Shown piece by piece: positions 48,946 through 58,029 of a stretch of DNA of 64,000 bases. Source of the DNA: Skermanella sp. TT6 (lineage in GTDB: Bacteria > Pseudomonadota > Alphaproteobacteria > Azospirillales > Azospirillaceae); contig NZ_CP067422.1 in the NCBI RefSeq assembly GCF_016653635.2, positions 316,001 through 380,000 on the forward strand, read 5' to 3'. The notes under the pieces were generated by a model. The model did not search any database. It worked only from the letters and a program-made list of their open reading frames with translations, and was not told the origin of the DNA. Position 1 is the first letter of the stretch; every line of letters begins with the position of its first letter. Made by a program: the position numbers and the translations under genes.

Positions 48946-49935
48946 TCACCCCATCGCCACGTCGGCGTGGCGCGCGCGCCGGCCCAGCCGCAGCCTGGCC
49001 ATGAGCCTTCCCGCCAGGTCCGGCGACAGGATCAGCAGCGCGTGGTAGGCCGCCTCGGCGGGCCGGGCGGTGCTCCGGTAGGCTCCGGAGAACAGCAGCC
49101 GCAGGGCGGCGGCTCGGTTGCCGGCGCGGGCGTGCTCGCACAGGGCGATGGCGGCATGGCGGGCCACCGCGCGTGCGACGGCGTCCCTCTCCTCGGCGCT
49201 GCGCGGTGCGAGCCGGTCCAGGAGGTCCAGGGCGAAGATGCCGCTCCGCGACGAGGCGGAGATCTGCCCGCCCCAGCGCCGGCAGGCCGAGGCGTCGCGG
49301 TCCACGAAGACGAAGGGCGCGTCCGGGGCCGCGAGCGCCAGCCGGATGCCGAAATCATAGTCGCAGACGTCGCCGACCTCCTCCCGCGACTTGTAGAGCA
49401 CGGCGCGGGCCAGGTCGGCGCGCACCAGGAAGCCGTTGTGCGGGATGCGCCCGTCCACCGCGGCCGCCAGGGACGAGGACTGCGCGCCCGCCCGGTCCGG
49501 CGTGCGGCCGAAGTCGCGGTTGCCCTGGGCCGTCGCCGCCGGGTCGACGGTGCCGGCGGCATCGATCATGGTGACCCGGCCATAGACGACCGAGGCGCCG
49601 GGATGCCGGACCGCGCCGGCGTGCAGCGCCGACAGGGCTCCGGCCATCATCAGGTCGTCGTCGTGCATGATCAGGATCCAGGCCCCGCGCGCCTCCCGGA
49701 ACAGCATGTTGACGTTGCCGGCCTGGCCCAGCCGGGGACGGTTGGGGATGTAGCGGACCGTGATCCCCTCCTCCGTCCGCAGCGCGTTCAGCAGCGCCTC
49801 GTCGACCGCGTCGGGGCGGTCGTCGCCGATCACGATCTCGAACGGGCGGTAGTCCTGCTTCAGCAGGGAATCCAGGGTCTCGGCCAGGAACCGCTTGCCA
49901 TAGGCCGGGATGCAGACGCTGATCAGGTCATTCAT
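48946..49935 (-). CDS. Glycosyltransferase family 2 protein
   Basis: 329 residues, GT-A fold. LISVCIPAYGKRFLAETLDSLLKQDYRPFEIVIGDDRP opens the nucleotide-sugar domain (in blocks), and MHDDDLMM contains the metal-binding DxD. The C-terminal 100 residues are Ala/Arg-rich helices. No membrane segment. Last gene of the minus-strand exopolysaccharide block, 22 bp after the flippase gene. Adds a sugar to the lipid-linked repeat; donor unknown. Confidence 0.87.
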   Translation of the reverse strand: MNDLISVCIPAYGKRFLAETLDSLLKQDYRPFEIVIGDDRPDAVDEALLNALRTEEGITVRYIPNRPRLGQAGNVNMLFREARGAWILIMHDDDLMMAGALSALHAGAVRHPGASVVYGRVTMIDAAGTVDPAATAQGNRDFGRTPDRAGAQSSSLAAAVDGRIPHNGFLVRADLARAVLYKSREEVGDVCDYDFGIRLALAAPDAPFVFVDRDASACRRWGGQISASSRSGIFALDLLDRLAPRSAEERDAVARAVARHAAIALCEHARAGNRAAALRLLFSGAYRSTARPAEAAYHALLILSPDLAGRLMARLRLGRRARHADVAMG

Positions 49936-49957
49936 CGGAATGGTACTCCGCGCGGGT

Positions 49958-51265
49958 TCAGTTCACGAACCGCCGATAGAGGAAGTTCACGTCGCTGCGC
50001 CGCATGATCAGGCCCGGCATGCGCCGGCTCAGCAGCAGCTCGTAGGCGACGGCGATGAAGGCGAGGCGCACGATGGTCGCCAGCAGCATCGACGCCGCCG
50101 CTCCCATGACGCCGTAGGCAGGCACCAGGACCCACAGCAGGGGCACCACGCAGGCGAGGCCGACGCCCTGGGCCCAGGCGATCACCCCCGGCCGGCCGGC
50201 ACCCATGAAGCCCTGCCCGATGATCCGGATGCTGCCGGTCAGCACCGCCTCGGCCAGCAGGATCGGGAAGATCCGGGTCGCCGGCGCGAAGTCGGCGCCG
50301 TAGATGAACGGCAGCATGACCGGCGCCACCAGGGCGATGCCGATGGCCAGCAGCCCGGTCGCCGTCGTCGCGACGCGTGAGCTCAGCGAGACATAGGTGA
50401 TGACGTCGTCCAGCGGCTGGGCGGCCACCTTGGGGAACAGCACGACCGCGGCCGAACCGCTGATCATGTGCAGCATGCGCGCCAGGCTGGCGGCCACGAC
50501 GTACAGGCCCAGCTCGGCCGGCGCCAGCAGCGCCACCAGCAGCAGCTGGTCGATGTAGGAGGAGATCACGCCCATGAACTCGATCCCGTAGGACCGCCAG
50601 CCATAGCCGTGGAGCCGCCTCACCGTCCCCCTCAGGTGGCGCAGCCGCACCGGCAGGCGCGGCAGCAGCCGCAGGCCGGAGACCAGGGCCAGGACCAGCG
50701 GCGGCAGGGCGTAGCAGTAGGCGCTGCGCACCGCCGTCAGCTCGCCCATCCAGCCCAGGACGGCCAGCAGCACCAGGGTGGCCAGCGTCTGCCCCAGCAT
50801 GACGATGTTGATCCACCGGAACCGGCCCAGCGCCTCGTAGACGCTGTAGACCAGGGTGTTGCACAGCATGAACGGCATCAGCAGCACCAGCCCCTGGGCG
50901 CCCGCCACGACCTCCGGGTCGTAGCCGCCCAGGAGCCAGGGCATCGCCAGCGCCGCGGCGCCGCCGCCCACGGTCCCGACGGCCAGCGAGACGGCGATCG
51001 CCGCGTAGAAGAAGTCCGGCCCGAACCGCTCCGACTTCCGCCAGTTGTAGACCAGGGACATCGGCAGGCCGATCGCCAGGATCGGCATCAGGACCGACGG
51101 CCACAAGGCCATGGCACCCTGCTCCCCCCGGCCTTCCGGACCCAGCAGGTTGGCCGTCACGATCCCCGTGAGCAGGTTCATGCCCAGGATGATCACCCGG
51201 GCTCCGAATGTCTGGACGGCGGCGGCAGTGCTGCCCCCGCCGAAGATGAACCGCAAGGCCTTCAT
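49958..51265 (-). CDS. Oligosaccharide flippase (Wzx/MATE-like)
   Basis: 435 residues with twelve or so hydrophobic helices and the polysaccharide-synthase/MOP pattern FGARVIILGMNLLTGIVTANLLGPEGRGEQGA (in blocks). It should move the undecaprenyl-linked repeat unit across the inner membrane for Wzy-type polymerisation; the Wzy-like protein is encoded at 62383 and a Wzc-like kinase at 54135. ATG at 51265 (MKALRF) gives a normal-length protein with GGAAAG upstream. Confidence 0.88.
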   Translation of the reverse strand: MKALRFIFGGGSTAAAVQTFGARVIILGMNLLTGIVTANLLGPEGRGEQGAMALWPSVLMPILAIGLPMSLVYNWRKSERFGPDFFYAAIAVSLAVGTVGGGAAALAMPWLLGGYDPEVVAGAQGLVLLMPFMLCNTLVYSVYEALGRFRWINIVMLGQTLATLVLLAVLGWMGELTAVRSAYCYALPPLVLALVSGLRLLPRLPVRLRHLRGTVRRLHGYGWRSYGIEFMGVISSYIDQLLLVALLAPAELGLYVVAASLARMLHMISGSAAVVLFPKVAAQPLDDVITYVSLSSRVATTATGLLAIGIALVAPVMLPFIYGADFAPATRIFPILLAEAVLTGSIRIIGQGFMGAGRPGVIAWAQGVGLACVVPLLWVLVPAYGVMGAAASMLLATIVRLAFIAVAYELLLSRRMPGLIMRRSDVNFLYRRFVN

Positions 51266-51290
51266 CAGATCTTTCCCATGGGGATTACGC

Positions 51291-51318
51291 ACGCGGGCGT
51301 CCCGAGGGACGCCCGCGT
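51291..51318 (-). terminator. 12-bp intercistronic hairpin between transaminase and flippase
   Basis: ACGCGGGCGTCC (51291-51302) pairs perfectly with GGACGCCCGCGT (51307-51318), 4-base loop. It lies 9 bp after the transaminase stop and 25 bp before the flippase start on the minus strand. No T-run follows, so it is more likely an attenuating or mRNA-stabilising hairpin that lowers flippase expression than a full terminator. Confidence 0.5.
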
Positions 51319-51327
51319 CTGGCCGTT

Positions 51328-52650
51328 TCAGCCTTGGAAGAACGCGCGGACCGCCTCGATCACCTTGTCCTGCTCGCTGCGCGTGATGTTCGCGAACAGC
51401 GGCAGCCGCACCATGCACCTCGCCGCGTGCTCGGTGACCGGCAGGGGTCCCGCCGTCCGGCAGTGCGAGACGCCCATGGGCGCAGAGTGCAGCGGGACGA
51501 AGTGGGACGTGGCCTGGACGCCGCAGCTCTTCAGGAAGGCCAGCAGACGGTCCCGCGTGTCCTGGCTTTCCAGCAGGAAGTGGAAGATGTGGTAGTTGCT
51601 GCGGGCATAGCCGGGAATGACCGGCAGCGTCAGCAGGCCCCGGCGCTCCAGGCCGCGCAGGCCTTTGCGGTAGTAGCCGTAGGCGGCTCCGCGCAGGGCC
51701 GTGATCAGGTCCATGGCTTCCAGCTGCGACACCAGGAAGGCAGCCACGATCTCGCTCATGGCGAGCGACGAGCCGGGGCTGACCCAGGTGTATTTGTCGA
51801 TCTCGCCGCGGAAGAACTGGCGGCGGTTGGTGCCCTTGTCCCGGTAGTTGCAGGCGGAATCGTCCAGGGCGGGGTTGTTGATGCAGAGGGCGCCGCCCTC
51901 GCCGGAGACGATGTTCTTGGTGTGGTGGAAGCTGTAGGCGCCCATCTCGCCGATGCTGCCCAGCGCCCGGTCCTTGTAGGACGCGCCGACGCCCTGGGCC
52001 GCGTCCTCCACCATGGGGATGCCGTGGCGGGCCGCCACGGCCGCGATCCGGTCCAGGTCGGAGCTGACGCCGGCATAGTGGACCACGCAGATCGCCTTGG
52101 TCCGGGGCGTGATCGCCGCCTCGACGATGTTCTCGTCCATGGTCAGGGTGTCAATCCGCACGTCCACGAAGACCGGCGTGGCGCCCGCCAGCACGAAGGC
52201 GTTGGCGGTCGAGCAGAAGGTGAAGGACGGCATGATCACCTCGTCCCCGGGACCGATCCCCAGGACGCGGGGCATGGCCTCGAGCGCCAGCGTGCAGGAC
52301 GGGGTCAGGAGGACGTGGCGGAGCCCCAGCCGGGATTTCAGGAACTCGATGCAGCGGGTGGTCGCCCGGCCGTCGGTCGCGACGTTGTCGTCCCCCGAGG
52401 CGGCGTTGAGGCTGGACCGCTCCTCGCCCGTAAGGAAGATCCGGTTGAACGGGACGGGTCCGACCGGCTCGATCAGGCGCGACCGGAACGTCTGCTTGAC
52501 GTCGGGCAGCCTGAACTTGTGGATCGATGCGAAGGATGAACCGACGGCCGTGGCATCGCCGGCAAGGGATCCCCCCGTCGCGGCACCGAGACTGACGACG
52601 CCGTCGGCCGCTTGAACAGGGTTCATCATCATCCTCTCGGGCACGCTCAT
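51328..52650 (-). CDS. DegT/DnrJ/EryC1-family aminosugar transaminase (WecE-like)
   Basis: 440 residues. PLP-dependent aminotransferase: VPFNRIFLTGEE begins the conserved part near residue 66, VEDAAQGVGA at about 215, and HHTKNIVSGEGGAL contains the PLP Lys245. Close to dTDP-4-amino-4,6-dideoxy-hexose transaminases such as WecE, which make the amino sugar (Fuc4N type) for surface glycans. The first 60 residues are an extension without family counterpart; ATG at 52650 is used, the ATG cluster at 52624-52632 is an alternative. Suggests an aminodeoxy sugar in this polysaccharide. Confidence 0.88.
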   Translation of the reverse strand: MSVPERMMMNPVQAADGVVSLGAATGGSLAGDATAVGSSFASIHKFRLPDVKQTFRSRLIEPVGPVPFNRIFLTGEERSSLNAASGDDNVATDGRATTRCIEFLKSRLGLRHVLLTPSCTLALEAMPRVLGIGPGDEVIMPSFTFCSTANAFVLAGATPVFVDVRIDTLTMDENIVEAAITPRTKAICVVHYAGVSSDLDRIAAVAARHGIPMVEDAAQGVGASYKDRALGSIGEMGAYSFHHTKNIVSGEGGALCINNPALDDSACNYRDKGTNRRQFFRGEIDKYTWVSPGSSLAMSEIVAAFLVSQLEAMDLITALRGAAYGYYRKGLRGLERRGLLTLPVIPGYARSNYHIFHFLLESQDTRDRLLAFLKSCGVQATSHFVPLHSAPMGVSHCRTAGPLPVTEHAARCMVRLPLFANITRSEQDKVIEAVRAFFQG

Positions 52651-52718
52651 GATTGCGCCTTTCGCTTTACAGAGACTCTTTGTCGTTTGCTGGACTTGGG
52701 ATCGCTCGGCCGGCAGGG

Positions 52719-53966
52719 TCACGCCGCATGGCCTGGATGGGAGACCAGGCGCTTCTCGACCCACTCGGCCTCGGCCATCGGCTCCGGCCGGACGCCGTCG
52801 TAATGCTGGACGTGGCGGTCGAACTCCTGGCCGATGAAGGCCAGCAGGTCGTCGCGGAAGCGCTGTTCGCCGAAGCGGAGCGCGTTGGCGCGGCAGGCCT
52901 GCGGAGTGATCCGGGAAGACATCTGCTCGAACAGGTCGACTGCCTCGACGAGGCTGTCGCTGGTCTGGTGGTTGAAGAACATGCCGGTCGGCTGCGCCGA
53001 GGTCAGCAGCCCGCGGACCGTCTCCAGGGCGCCGCCGCGGCCATAGGCGATCACCGGCGTGCCGCAAGCCTGGGCCTCCAGCGGGACGATGCCGAAATCC
53101 TCCTCCGCCGCGAAGACGAAGGCCCGGGCCTGCTGCATCAGCGCGGTCAGCCGGTCGGAATCGACATGGCCCAGGATCTCGACGTTCGGGCCGGCCAGCG
53201 CCTGGATGCGGCGCATCTCCGGCCCCTCGCCCGCGATCACCAGCCGCCGTTCCGGCGTCCGGGAAAAGGCCTCGGCGATCAGGTCGATGCGCTTGTACTG
53301 GACCAGGCGCGACGCGGTGAAATAGAAGTCGCCCTTGCTTTCGCCCGCCCGGAAACGATCGACGTTGACCGGCGGCGAGATCACCTTCGCCGGACGGCGG
53401 TACAGCTTCCAGACCCGCTGGGCGACGAAGTTGGAATTGGCGATGTAGGAATCGACGCTGTTGCTGGTCCGGATGTCCCACAGCCGCATCTTGTGCAGGA
53501 GCAGCTTGGCCATCCAGGCCTTGGCGCCGCTGGTCAGCTTGGAATTCCGCAGGTATTCATGCTGCAGGTCCCAGGCGTAGCGCATCGGCGAGTGGACGTA
53601 GCTGACATGGAACTGCCGCGGGCCGGTGATGACCCCCTTGGCGACCGCGTAGGAGCTGGAGATCACCAGGTCGTAGTCCGACAGGTCGAACTGCTCGATC
53701 GCCAGCGGCATCAGGGGCAGCAGGAACCGGTGGTTGCCGTTCTTGCGAACCAGCTTCTGGATGAACGAGGTCCTGACCTTGCGTCCGCCCAGGAAGCCCC
53801 GCTGGTCGTCGGGAAGCGTATCGAACAGGCTGAAGACGTCGGCGTTGGGGAAGACCGCGAGGATCTGCTCCAGCACCCGCTCGGCGCCTCCGTAAGTATA
53901 AAGCCAGTCGTGGATCACGGCCACGCGCGCTTTTTCCACCAGGAAACCGCTACTGTCGAACGGCAT
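52719..53966 (-). CDS. Glycosyltransferase family 4 protein
   Basis: 415 residues, GT-B. ARVAVIHDWLYTYGGAERVLEQILAVFP is the N-terminal acceptor domain; FTASRLVQYKRIDLIAEAF, LVIAGEGPEMRRIQ and the E(x7)E segment FGIVPLEAQACGTPVIAYGRGG are the donor-binding GT4 core (in blocks). Resembles mannosyltransferase-like enzymes (WbaZ type), but donor is not certain. ATG at 53966. Upstream of the transaminase gene by 68 bp, downstream of the Wzc-like gene by 168 bp. Confidence 0.9.
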   Translation of the reverse strand: MPFDSSGFLVEKARVAVIHDWLYTYGGAERVLEQILAVFPNADVFSLFDTLPDDQRGFLGGRKVRTSFIQKLVRKNGNHRFLLPLMPLAIEQFDLSDYDLVISSSYAVAKGVITGPRQFHVSYVHSPMRYAWDLQHEYLRNSKLTSGAKAWMAKLLLHKMRLWDIRTSNSVDSYIANSNFVAQRVWKLYRRPAKVISPPVNVDRFRAGESKGDFYFTASRLVQYKRIDLIAEAFSRTPERRLVIAGEGPEMRRIQALAGPNVEILGHVDSDRLTALMQQARAFVFAAEEDFGIVPLEAQACGTPVIAYGRGGALETVRGLLTSAQPTGMFFNHQTSDSLVEAVDLFEQMSSRITPQACRANALRFGEQRFRDDLLAFIGQEFDRHVQHYDGVRPEPMAEAEWVEKRLVSHPGHAA

Positions 53967-54134
53967 GACGTGCTTGCCTCTCTGGCTGTTTGTCACGGAT
54001 TTAGTATAATTTTGCGGCGCACCGCGGTCGCCGAATAGGAAGAGGTCCGGCACCGCTCTTCCGCATACCCATTTCTGTCGGATATGCCCTACCCCCTGCG
54101 GGGCGCCGTCGGCGCGGCGCCCGGCCGGTCGCGC

Positions 54135-56429
54135 TCAGTCCGCGTAGTAGGGGTTGCGGTAGCTGTAGTCCTCGTGTCCGCCCTTCGCGCGCTTCTTCAG
54201 GTCGACCATGGTCATGACCGCGCCGGAAACCTTGACGCCGCTGACCCGCAGCCGCTTGACCGCATCGTTGACCAGCTTGCGCGAGGTCTTGGACCAGCGG
54301 ACCATCAGCAGGCTGGCGTCGGCGTAGCGGGCCAGGACCAGCGCGTCGGACACCGCCATCACCGGCGGCGCGTCGATCACCACCAGGTCGTAGTGGCGCA
54401 GCGCCTGGGTGATGACGCCCTGCATCGGGCGGCCCATCAGAAGCCGCTGCGGGTTCTGCTCGTGGCGCGCGGTCGCGAGGTAATGGAGGCCGGTCGCCTC
54501 GTCCACCCGGATCGCGTCGCCGAACTCCCGCCGGCCTTCCAGCACCTCGATCAGGTCGGCGGGCGCGTCGGCCTGGTCCATCACGGGCTTGCCCGGCAGC
54601 ACCTCCAGCAGGCGGGACCGGCGCAGGTCGCCGTCGATCAGCAGGACCTTCTGGTTGCCGAGCGCCAGCTGGCGGGTCAGCGAGGCGCAGAAGGTCGACT
54701 TGCCCTCTCCCGCCACCGCCGAGGTGACCAGGATGACCCGGGCGGTGCGGCTCTGGCTGACGCTGTGGATCAGGCTCTGGACGGTGCGCAGGGACTCGGA
54801 ATAGGCGGAGATCGGCTTCTCCACCAGATAGTCCACCGGATTGCCCTTTCGGCCGCGCCGGACCAGCGGGATGCTGCCGAAGCCCGGGATGCCGGTCTCG
54901 CCTTCCAGGTCGTCGATGTCGTTGAAGCCGCGCTGCAGGTTCTCGGCGACGAAGGCGATGAACAGGCCCAGGAACAGGCCGAACACCAGGCCGATCACGG
55001 CGAACAGCTTGCGGTTGGGGAAGGCCGGGAACGGCGATTCGACCGCTTCGGAAATGATCCGGGCGTCGGGGCGGGCCAGCTCGGCCTGCGCGCCGGTCTC
55101 CTTCATGCGCTGCAGGAAGCTCTGGTACAGCTCGCGGGCGGCATCGGCCTCGCGCTGGAACTGGCGCACCTGGATCTCGACCTTGGCGCCGTCGGCATAG
55201 CTCGCCTCGAGTTGGCGCAGGCGGTTCTGAAGGCTCTGCTCGCTGGCGCGGGCGACCGCGACGTCGTTGTTCAGGGCCTGGACGGTCCGCTGCATCTCGT
55301 CGCGGATGCGCTGGTCGACCGAGGCCAGCTCGCTGCGCAGGCCGATGATCGTCGGATGACGGTCGCCGTACTGGCTCGACAGGTCGGCCATCTTGCGCTT
55401 GATCTCGGTCTGGTCGCGCGCCAGCAGCTGGAGCATCGGGCTTTCCAGCACGGCCGCGGCGCTGTCGATGCTGCCGCGGGTGCGCAGCATGTCCTGGCCG
55501 GAGCGCAGCTTGGCTTCGGCCTGGGTGACCGCGGCGCGGGCGGCGACGAGCTGGACGTTGAGCTGCGCCATCTGCTGGCTCACCGCCGAACCGCCCCGCG
55601 CGGGGTCGGCCAGGCCGGCGTTCTCCTGGAGCTTCTGGACCCGTGTCTCGGCCGCCAGCACGTCCTCGCGCAGCACCTGGACCTGGCGCTTCAGCCACTC
55701 GTTGGCATTGACCGTCTCGCGGACCTTCTCGTCCCGCTGCATCTGGAGATATTCGGCGGCGAAGGCGTTGGCGATCAGCGCCGCCTGATCCGCCGATGCC
55801 GCGGAATAACCCACCCGGATGCTGTAGGACCGGCCGTCGTTGGCAGCACTGACATTGCCCAGCAGGATGTTGATCATCTGCTCGCGCGGATCGCTCGACA
55901 CCGGCTGGGCCTGGACGTCCTGCCGGACCAGGGCGGCGCGGAGCCCGTCGATCGTCTCGCTCGGGCCGACCAGGGCGGCGACCCGGTCGAACAGGCCGGA
56001 CTCCGCGATCGAGCGTCCCATGCGCTGGAGGCTTGCCTTGATCACGCCGGCATCCTCGGAGACCGGCTCCGGGGTCAGCTTGAGGGAATCCACCACCCGG
56101 CCGGCGGCGGTGCGCGAGGTCAGGATGTCGATCTCGCCGCGGATGATCGAGTTGTCGACCTTCAGGTCGGGGATGACGCTGGCGCTTTCCGTGACGGCGG
56201 CGCCGCGCACGTTCAGGGAGATCACCGCCTCGGCCCAGTAGGTCGGCTTGACGGCGTAGCTGGCGCCGATCCCGATCGCGGTGCATGCCACCGCCAGGCC
56301 CAGGATCGTCCCCCGGCGGCGCTTGATCGCGGCCATGATCGCGCCAAGGTCGATTTCGTCGCCCTTGGCCGGGCGGGCGTGGGCGGGTGCCGGCTCGCTG
56401 ATGGGGGAGGAGAGCATCTCGACGCTCAT
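54135..56429 (-). CDS. Polysaccharide co-polymerase with tyrosine autokinase (Wzc/ExoP-like)
   Basis: 764 residues. Wzz-type chain-length domain with two membrane helices (about 43-63 and about 470-490), long periplasmic coiled coils between, then a cytoplasmic BY-kinase: Walker A VAGEGKST, Walker A' LLIDGDLRRSRL and Walker B VVIDAPPV. The C-terminus ends in a Tyr cluster, DYSYRNPYYAD, the usual autophosphorylation site. It controls polymerisation and export of the exopolysaccharide. ATG at 56429 with GAGG before it is preferred over an upstream frame extension. Confidence 0.92.
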   Translation of the reverse strand: MSVEMLSSPISEPAPAHARPAKGDEIDLGAIMAAIKRRRGTILGLAVACTAIGIGASYAVKPTYWAEAVISLNVRGAAVTESASVIPDLKVDNSIIRGEIDILTSRTAAGRVVDSLKLTPEPVSEDAGVIKASLQRMGRSIAESGLFDRVAALVGPSETIDGLRAALVRQDVQAQPVSSDPREQMINILLGNVSAANDGRSYSIRVGYSAASADQAALIANAFAAEYLQMQRDEKVRETVNANEWLKRQVQVLREDVLAAETRVQKLQENAGLADPARGGSAVSQQMAQLNVQLVAARAAVTQAEAKLRSGQDMLRTRGSIDSAAAVLESPMLQLLARDQTEIKRKMADLSSQYGDRHPTIIGLRSELASVDQRIRDEMQRTVQALNNDVAVARASEQSLQNRLRQLEASYADGAKVEIQVRQFQREADAARELYQSFLQRMKETGAQAELARPDARIISEAVESPFPAFPNRKLFAVIGLVFGLFLGLFIAFVAENLQRGFNDIDDLEGETGIPGFGSIPLVRRGRKGNPVDYLVEKPISAYSESLRTVQSLIHSVSQSRTARVILVTSAVAGEGKSTFCASLTRQLALGNQKVLLIDGDLRRSRLLEVLPGKPVMDQADAPADLIEVLEGRREFGDAIRVDEATGLHYLATARHEQNPQRLLMGRPMQGVITQALRHYDLVVIDAPPVMAVSDALVLARYADASLLMVRWSKTSRKLVNDAVKRLRVSGVKVSGAVMTMVDLKKRAKGGHEDYSYRNPYYAD

Positions 56430-56463
56430 TATCGCCTCAATCAAAGTTTGATGGTGTTTGAAT

Positions 56464-57675
56464 TCAGCCGGAAATGGCTGTTGAACTGCCGCGGCCGCCG
56501 GCAAGCGGGCCGGGTTCCGGGGCGGGCAGGATGCGGCCGATCTCGCGGCGGATGCCGTCGATCATGACCTCGGTGGAGAAGTTCGCGACAGCCGCCCGCC
56601 GGGCTCGGTCCGCCATCGCGGCGGCCTCCCCGGGTTCGGCCAGGATGCGCGCCATGGCGGCCCGGAGCTCGGCGACGCTCCCGGGTGCGACCAGGCGGCC
56701 GGTGACGCCGTCCTCGACGATCTCAAGCGCGCCGCCGGCCCGGGAAGCGATCAGCGGGGAGCCGGCCAGCATCGCCTCGACCAGCACCCGGCCGAACGGC
56801 TCGGCCGCGGTGGAGGCGTGGACGATCAGGGTCATCATGCGCATCAGCCGGGGGATGTCCCGCCGGAAACCCAGGAAATGGACCCGGTCCCGGACGCCCA
56901 GTTCGGCGCAGAGGAGCTTCAGCTCCTCCTCGTAGACCTGCTCGCCGAACAGCGCGCCGCCGACGATCACGGCGTGGAGGCCGGGAACGGCGGCGACGGC
57001 GCGGATGAAGACGTGTTGGCCCTTCCACGGGGCGAGACGGCCGAACATCCCGGCCAGCGGCTTGCCTTCCAGGCCGAGCCTTCGGCGGAGTTCCGCGACC
57101 TCCTCGTCGGAGTCCCGTTCGAAGGGAGCCCTGGAGAAGCCGTTCGGCACCACGCCGACCAGATCGGGATCGCCGCCCTCGCGGACGAAGGCTTCGGCCG
57201 TCGCGGCCGAATTGGCGATCACCCGGGCGCAGAAGCGGTTGGCGACCAGCACCGGCAGCCGCCGGTTCATCGCCGAGAAGTGCTCGGCCGAGAGGATGTC
57301 GTGCAGGTGCCAGACCAGCGGCCGGCCGGCCAGCCAGGCGGCGGGGCCGCCGACGATCAGCGACTTCTGGGTATTGGCATAGACGACGTCGTAGCCCTTC
57401 GCGAGCCGGGCGAGCTGGTGCGCCAGCCGGGGAATGCCCGCGGCGGCGCGCAACCCCTGGTCCCAGCCGCCGCCGCGGCGGACGCCGAGGACGGCCTCGC
57501 CGGCCTCGACCAGGGTCGATGGCACGCCCTGGTCGCGCAGCAGGTCGCGAAACGGCCCCGGCTGCATCAGGGCCACGTGCAGGGGCGCCGCCCAATGCAT
57601 CGCGGTGTCGAGCAGCGACAGCTCGGCTCCGCCCACATCGGAGGCGTGATCGACGAAGAGTATGGAAGGATCCAT
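56464..57675 (-). CDS. Glycosyltransferase family 4 protein
   Basis: 403 residues, GT-B. SILFVDHASDVGGAELSLLDTA opens the N-terminal domain; MFGRLAPWKGQHVFIRAV, VIVGGALFGE and the EPFGRVLVEAMLAGSPLIASRAGGALEIVEDG donor site (in blocks) identify GT4. ATG at 57675 is chosen because upstream in-frame codons start only with TTG. The Shine-Dalgarno sequence is poor. It lies 34 bp upstream of the Wzc-like gene. Confidence 0.88.
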   Translation of the reverse strand: MDPSILFVDHASDVGGAELSLLDTAMHWAAPLHVALMQPGPFRDLLRDQGVPSTLVEAGEAVLGVRRGGGWDQGLRAAAGIPRLAHQLARLAKGYDVVYANTQKSLIVGGPAAWLAGRPLVWHLHDILSAEHFSAMNRRLPVLVANRFCARVIANSAATAEAFVREGGDPDLVGVVPNGFSRAPFERDSDEEVAELRRRLGLEGKPLAGMFGRLAPWKGQHVFIRAVAAVPGLHAVIVGGALFGEQVYEEELKLLCAELGVRDRVHFLGFRRDIPRLMRMMTLIVHASTAAEPFGRVLVEAMLAGSPLIASRAGGALEIVEDGVTGRLVAPGSVAELRAAMARILAEPGEAAAMADRARRAAVANFSTEVMIDGIRREIGRILPAPEPGPLAGGRGSSTAISG

Positions 57676-57867
57676 CTGGCCCGGCGCATCCCGTGACAAA
57701 TACGTTATAAGTTTTTTTACCAAAATCCCGGGTGCCGGATCAGTCCGGGATTTGTACTACTACCGAAAGGATCGCGGCTCCCTGCGCGATGGCGCGGTGC
57801 GGGATAATCCGCAAGCATCCTAAGGCGCCTTCGGGACCCCCCGGGACCGTCGCGGTTCCGCCTTTGG

Positions 57868-58029
57868 AGCGGTTCCCGATCAGGTTGAACCGCTTCGGTC
57901 CACTCGCCGCGCTGTGTTGCGCCGTGGGCGCAACCTACGGTTCGATGCACGGCGCAGGTGATGCGTGCTGCCGATCGTAGGTTGCGCCCATGGCGCAACG
58001 CATCGGATCGACCTGATCGAGTGCAGCTT
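57868..58029 (-). repeat. MITE-like dispersed element, copy 4 (inside a coding 3' end)
   Basis: About 162 bp, inverted relative to copy 1. Terminal repeat GGAGCGGTTCCCGATCAGGT at 57868; hairpins at 57916-57934 and 57981-57999; far end near 58029. The first half lies downstream of the GT4 gene, but the second half (57935-58029) is read as the last ~31 codons of that gene, which stops with TAG inside the CTACG part of the element. Confidence 0.78.

Noticed and set aside
51328-53481. 717-codon frame starting inside the neighbouring GT4 gene
   Set aside because: The upstream 270 codons are low-complexity shadow of the GT4 gene; the transaminase starts at 52650 or slightly later.
57717-57998. Small frame with RHGRNLRSAARITCAVHR-type translation within the repeat element
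   Set aside because: It is an alternative frame of the MITE-like element and recurs in other copies only because the DNA recurs; no ribosome binding site.
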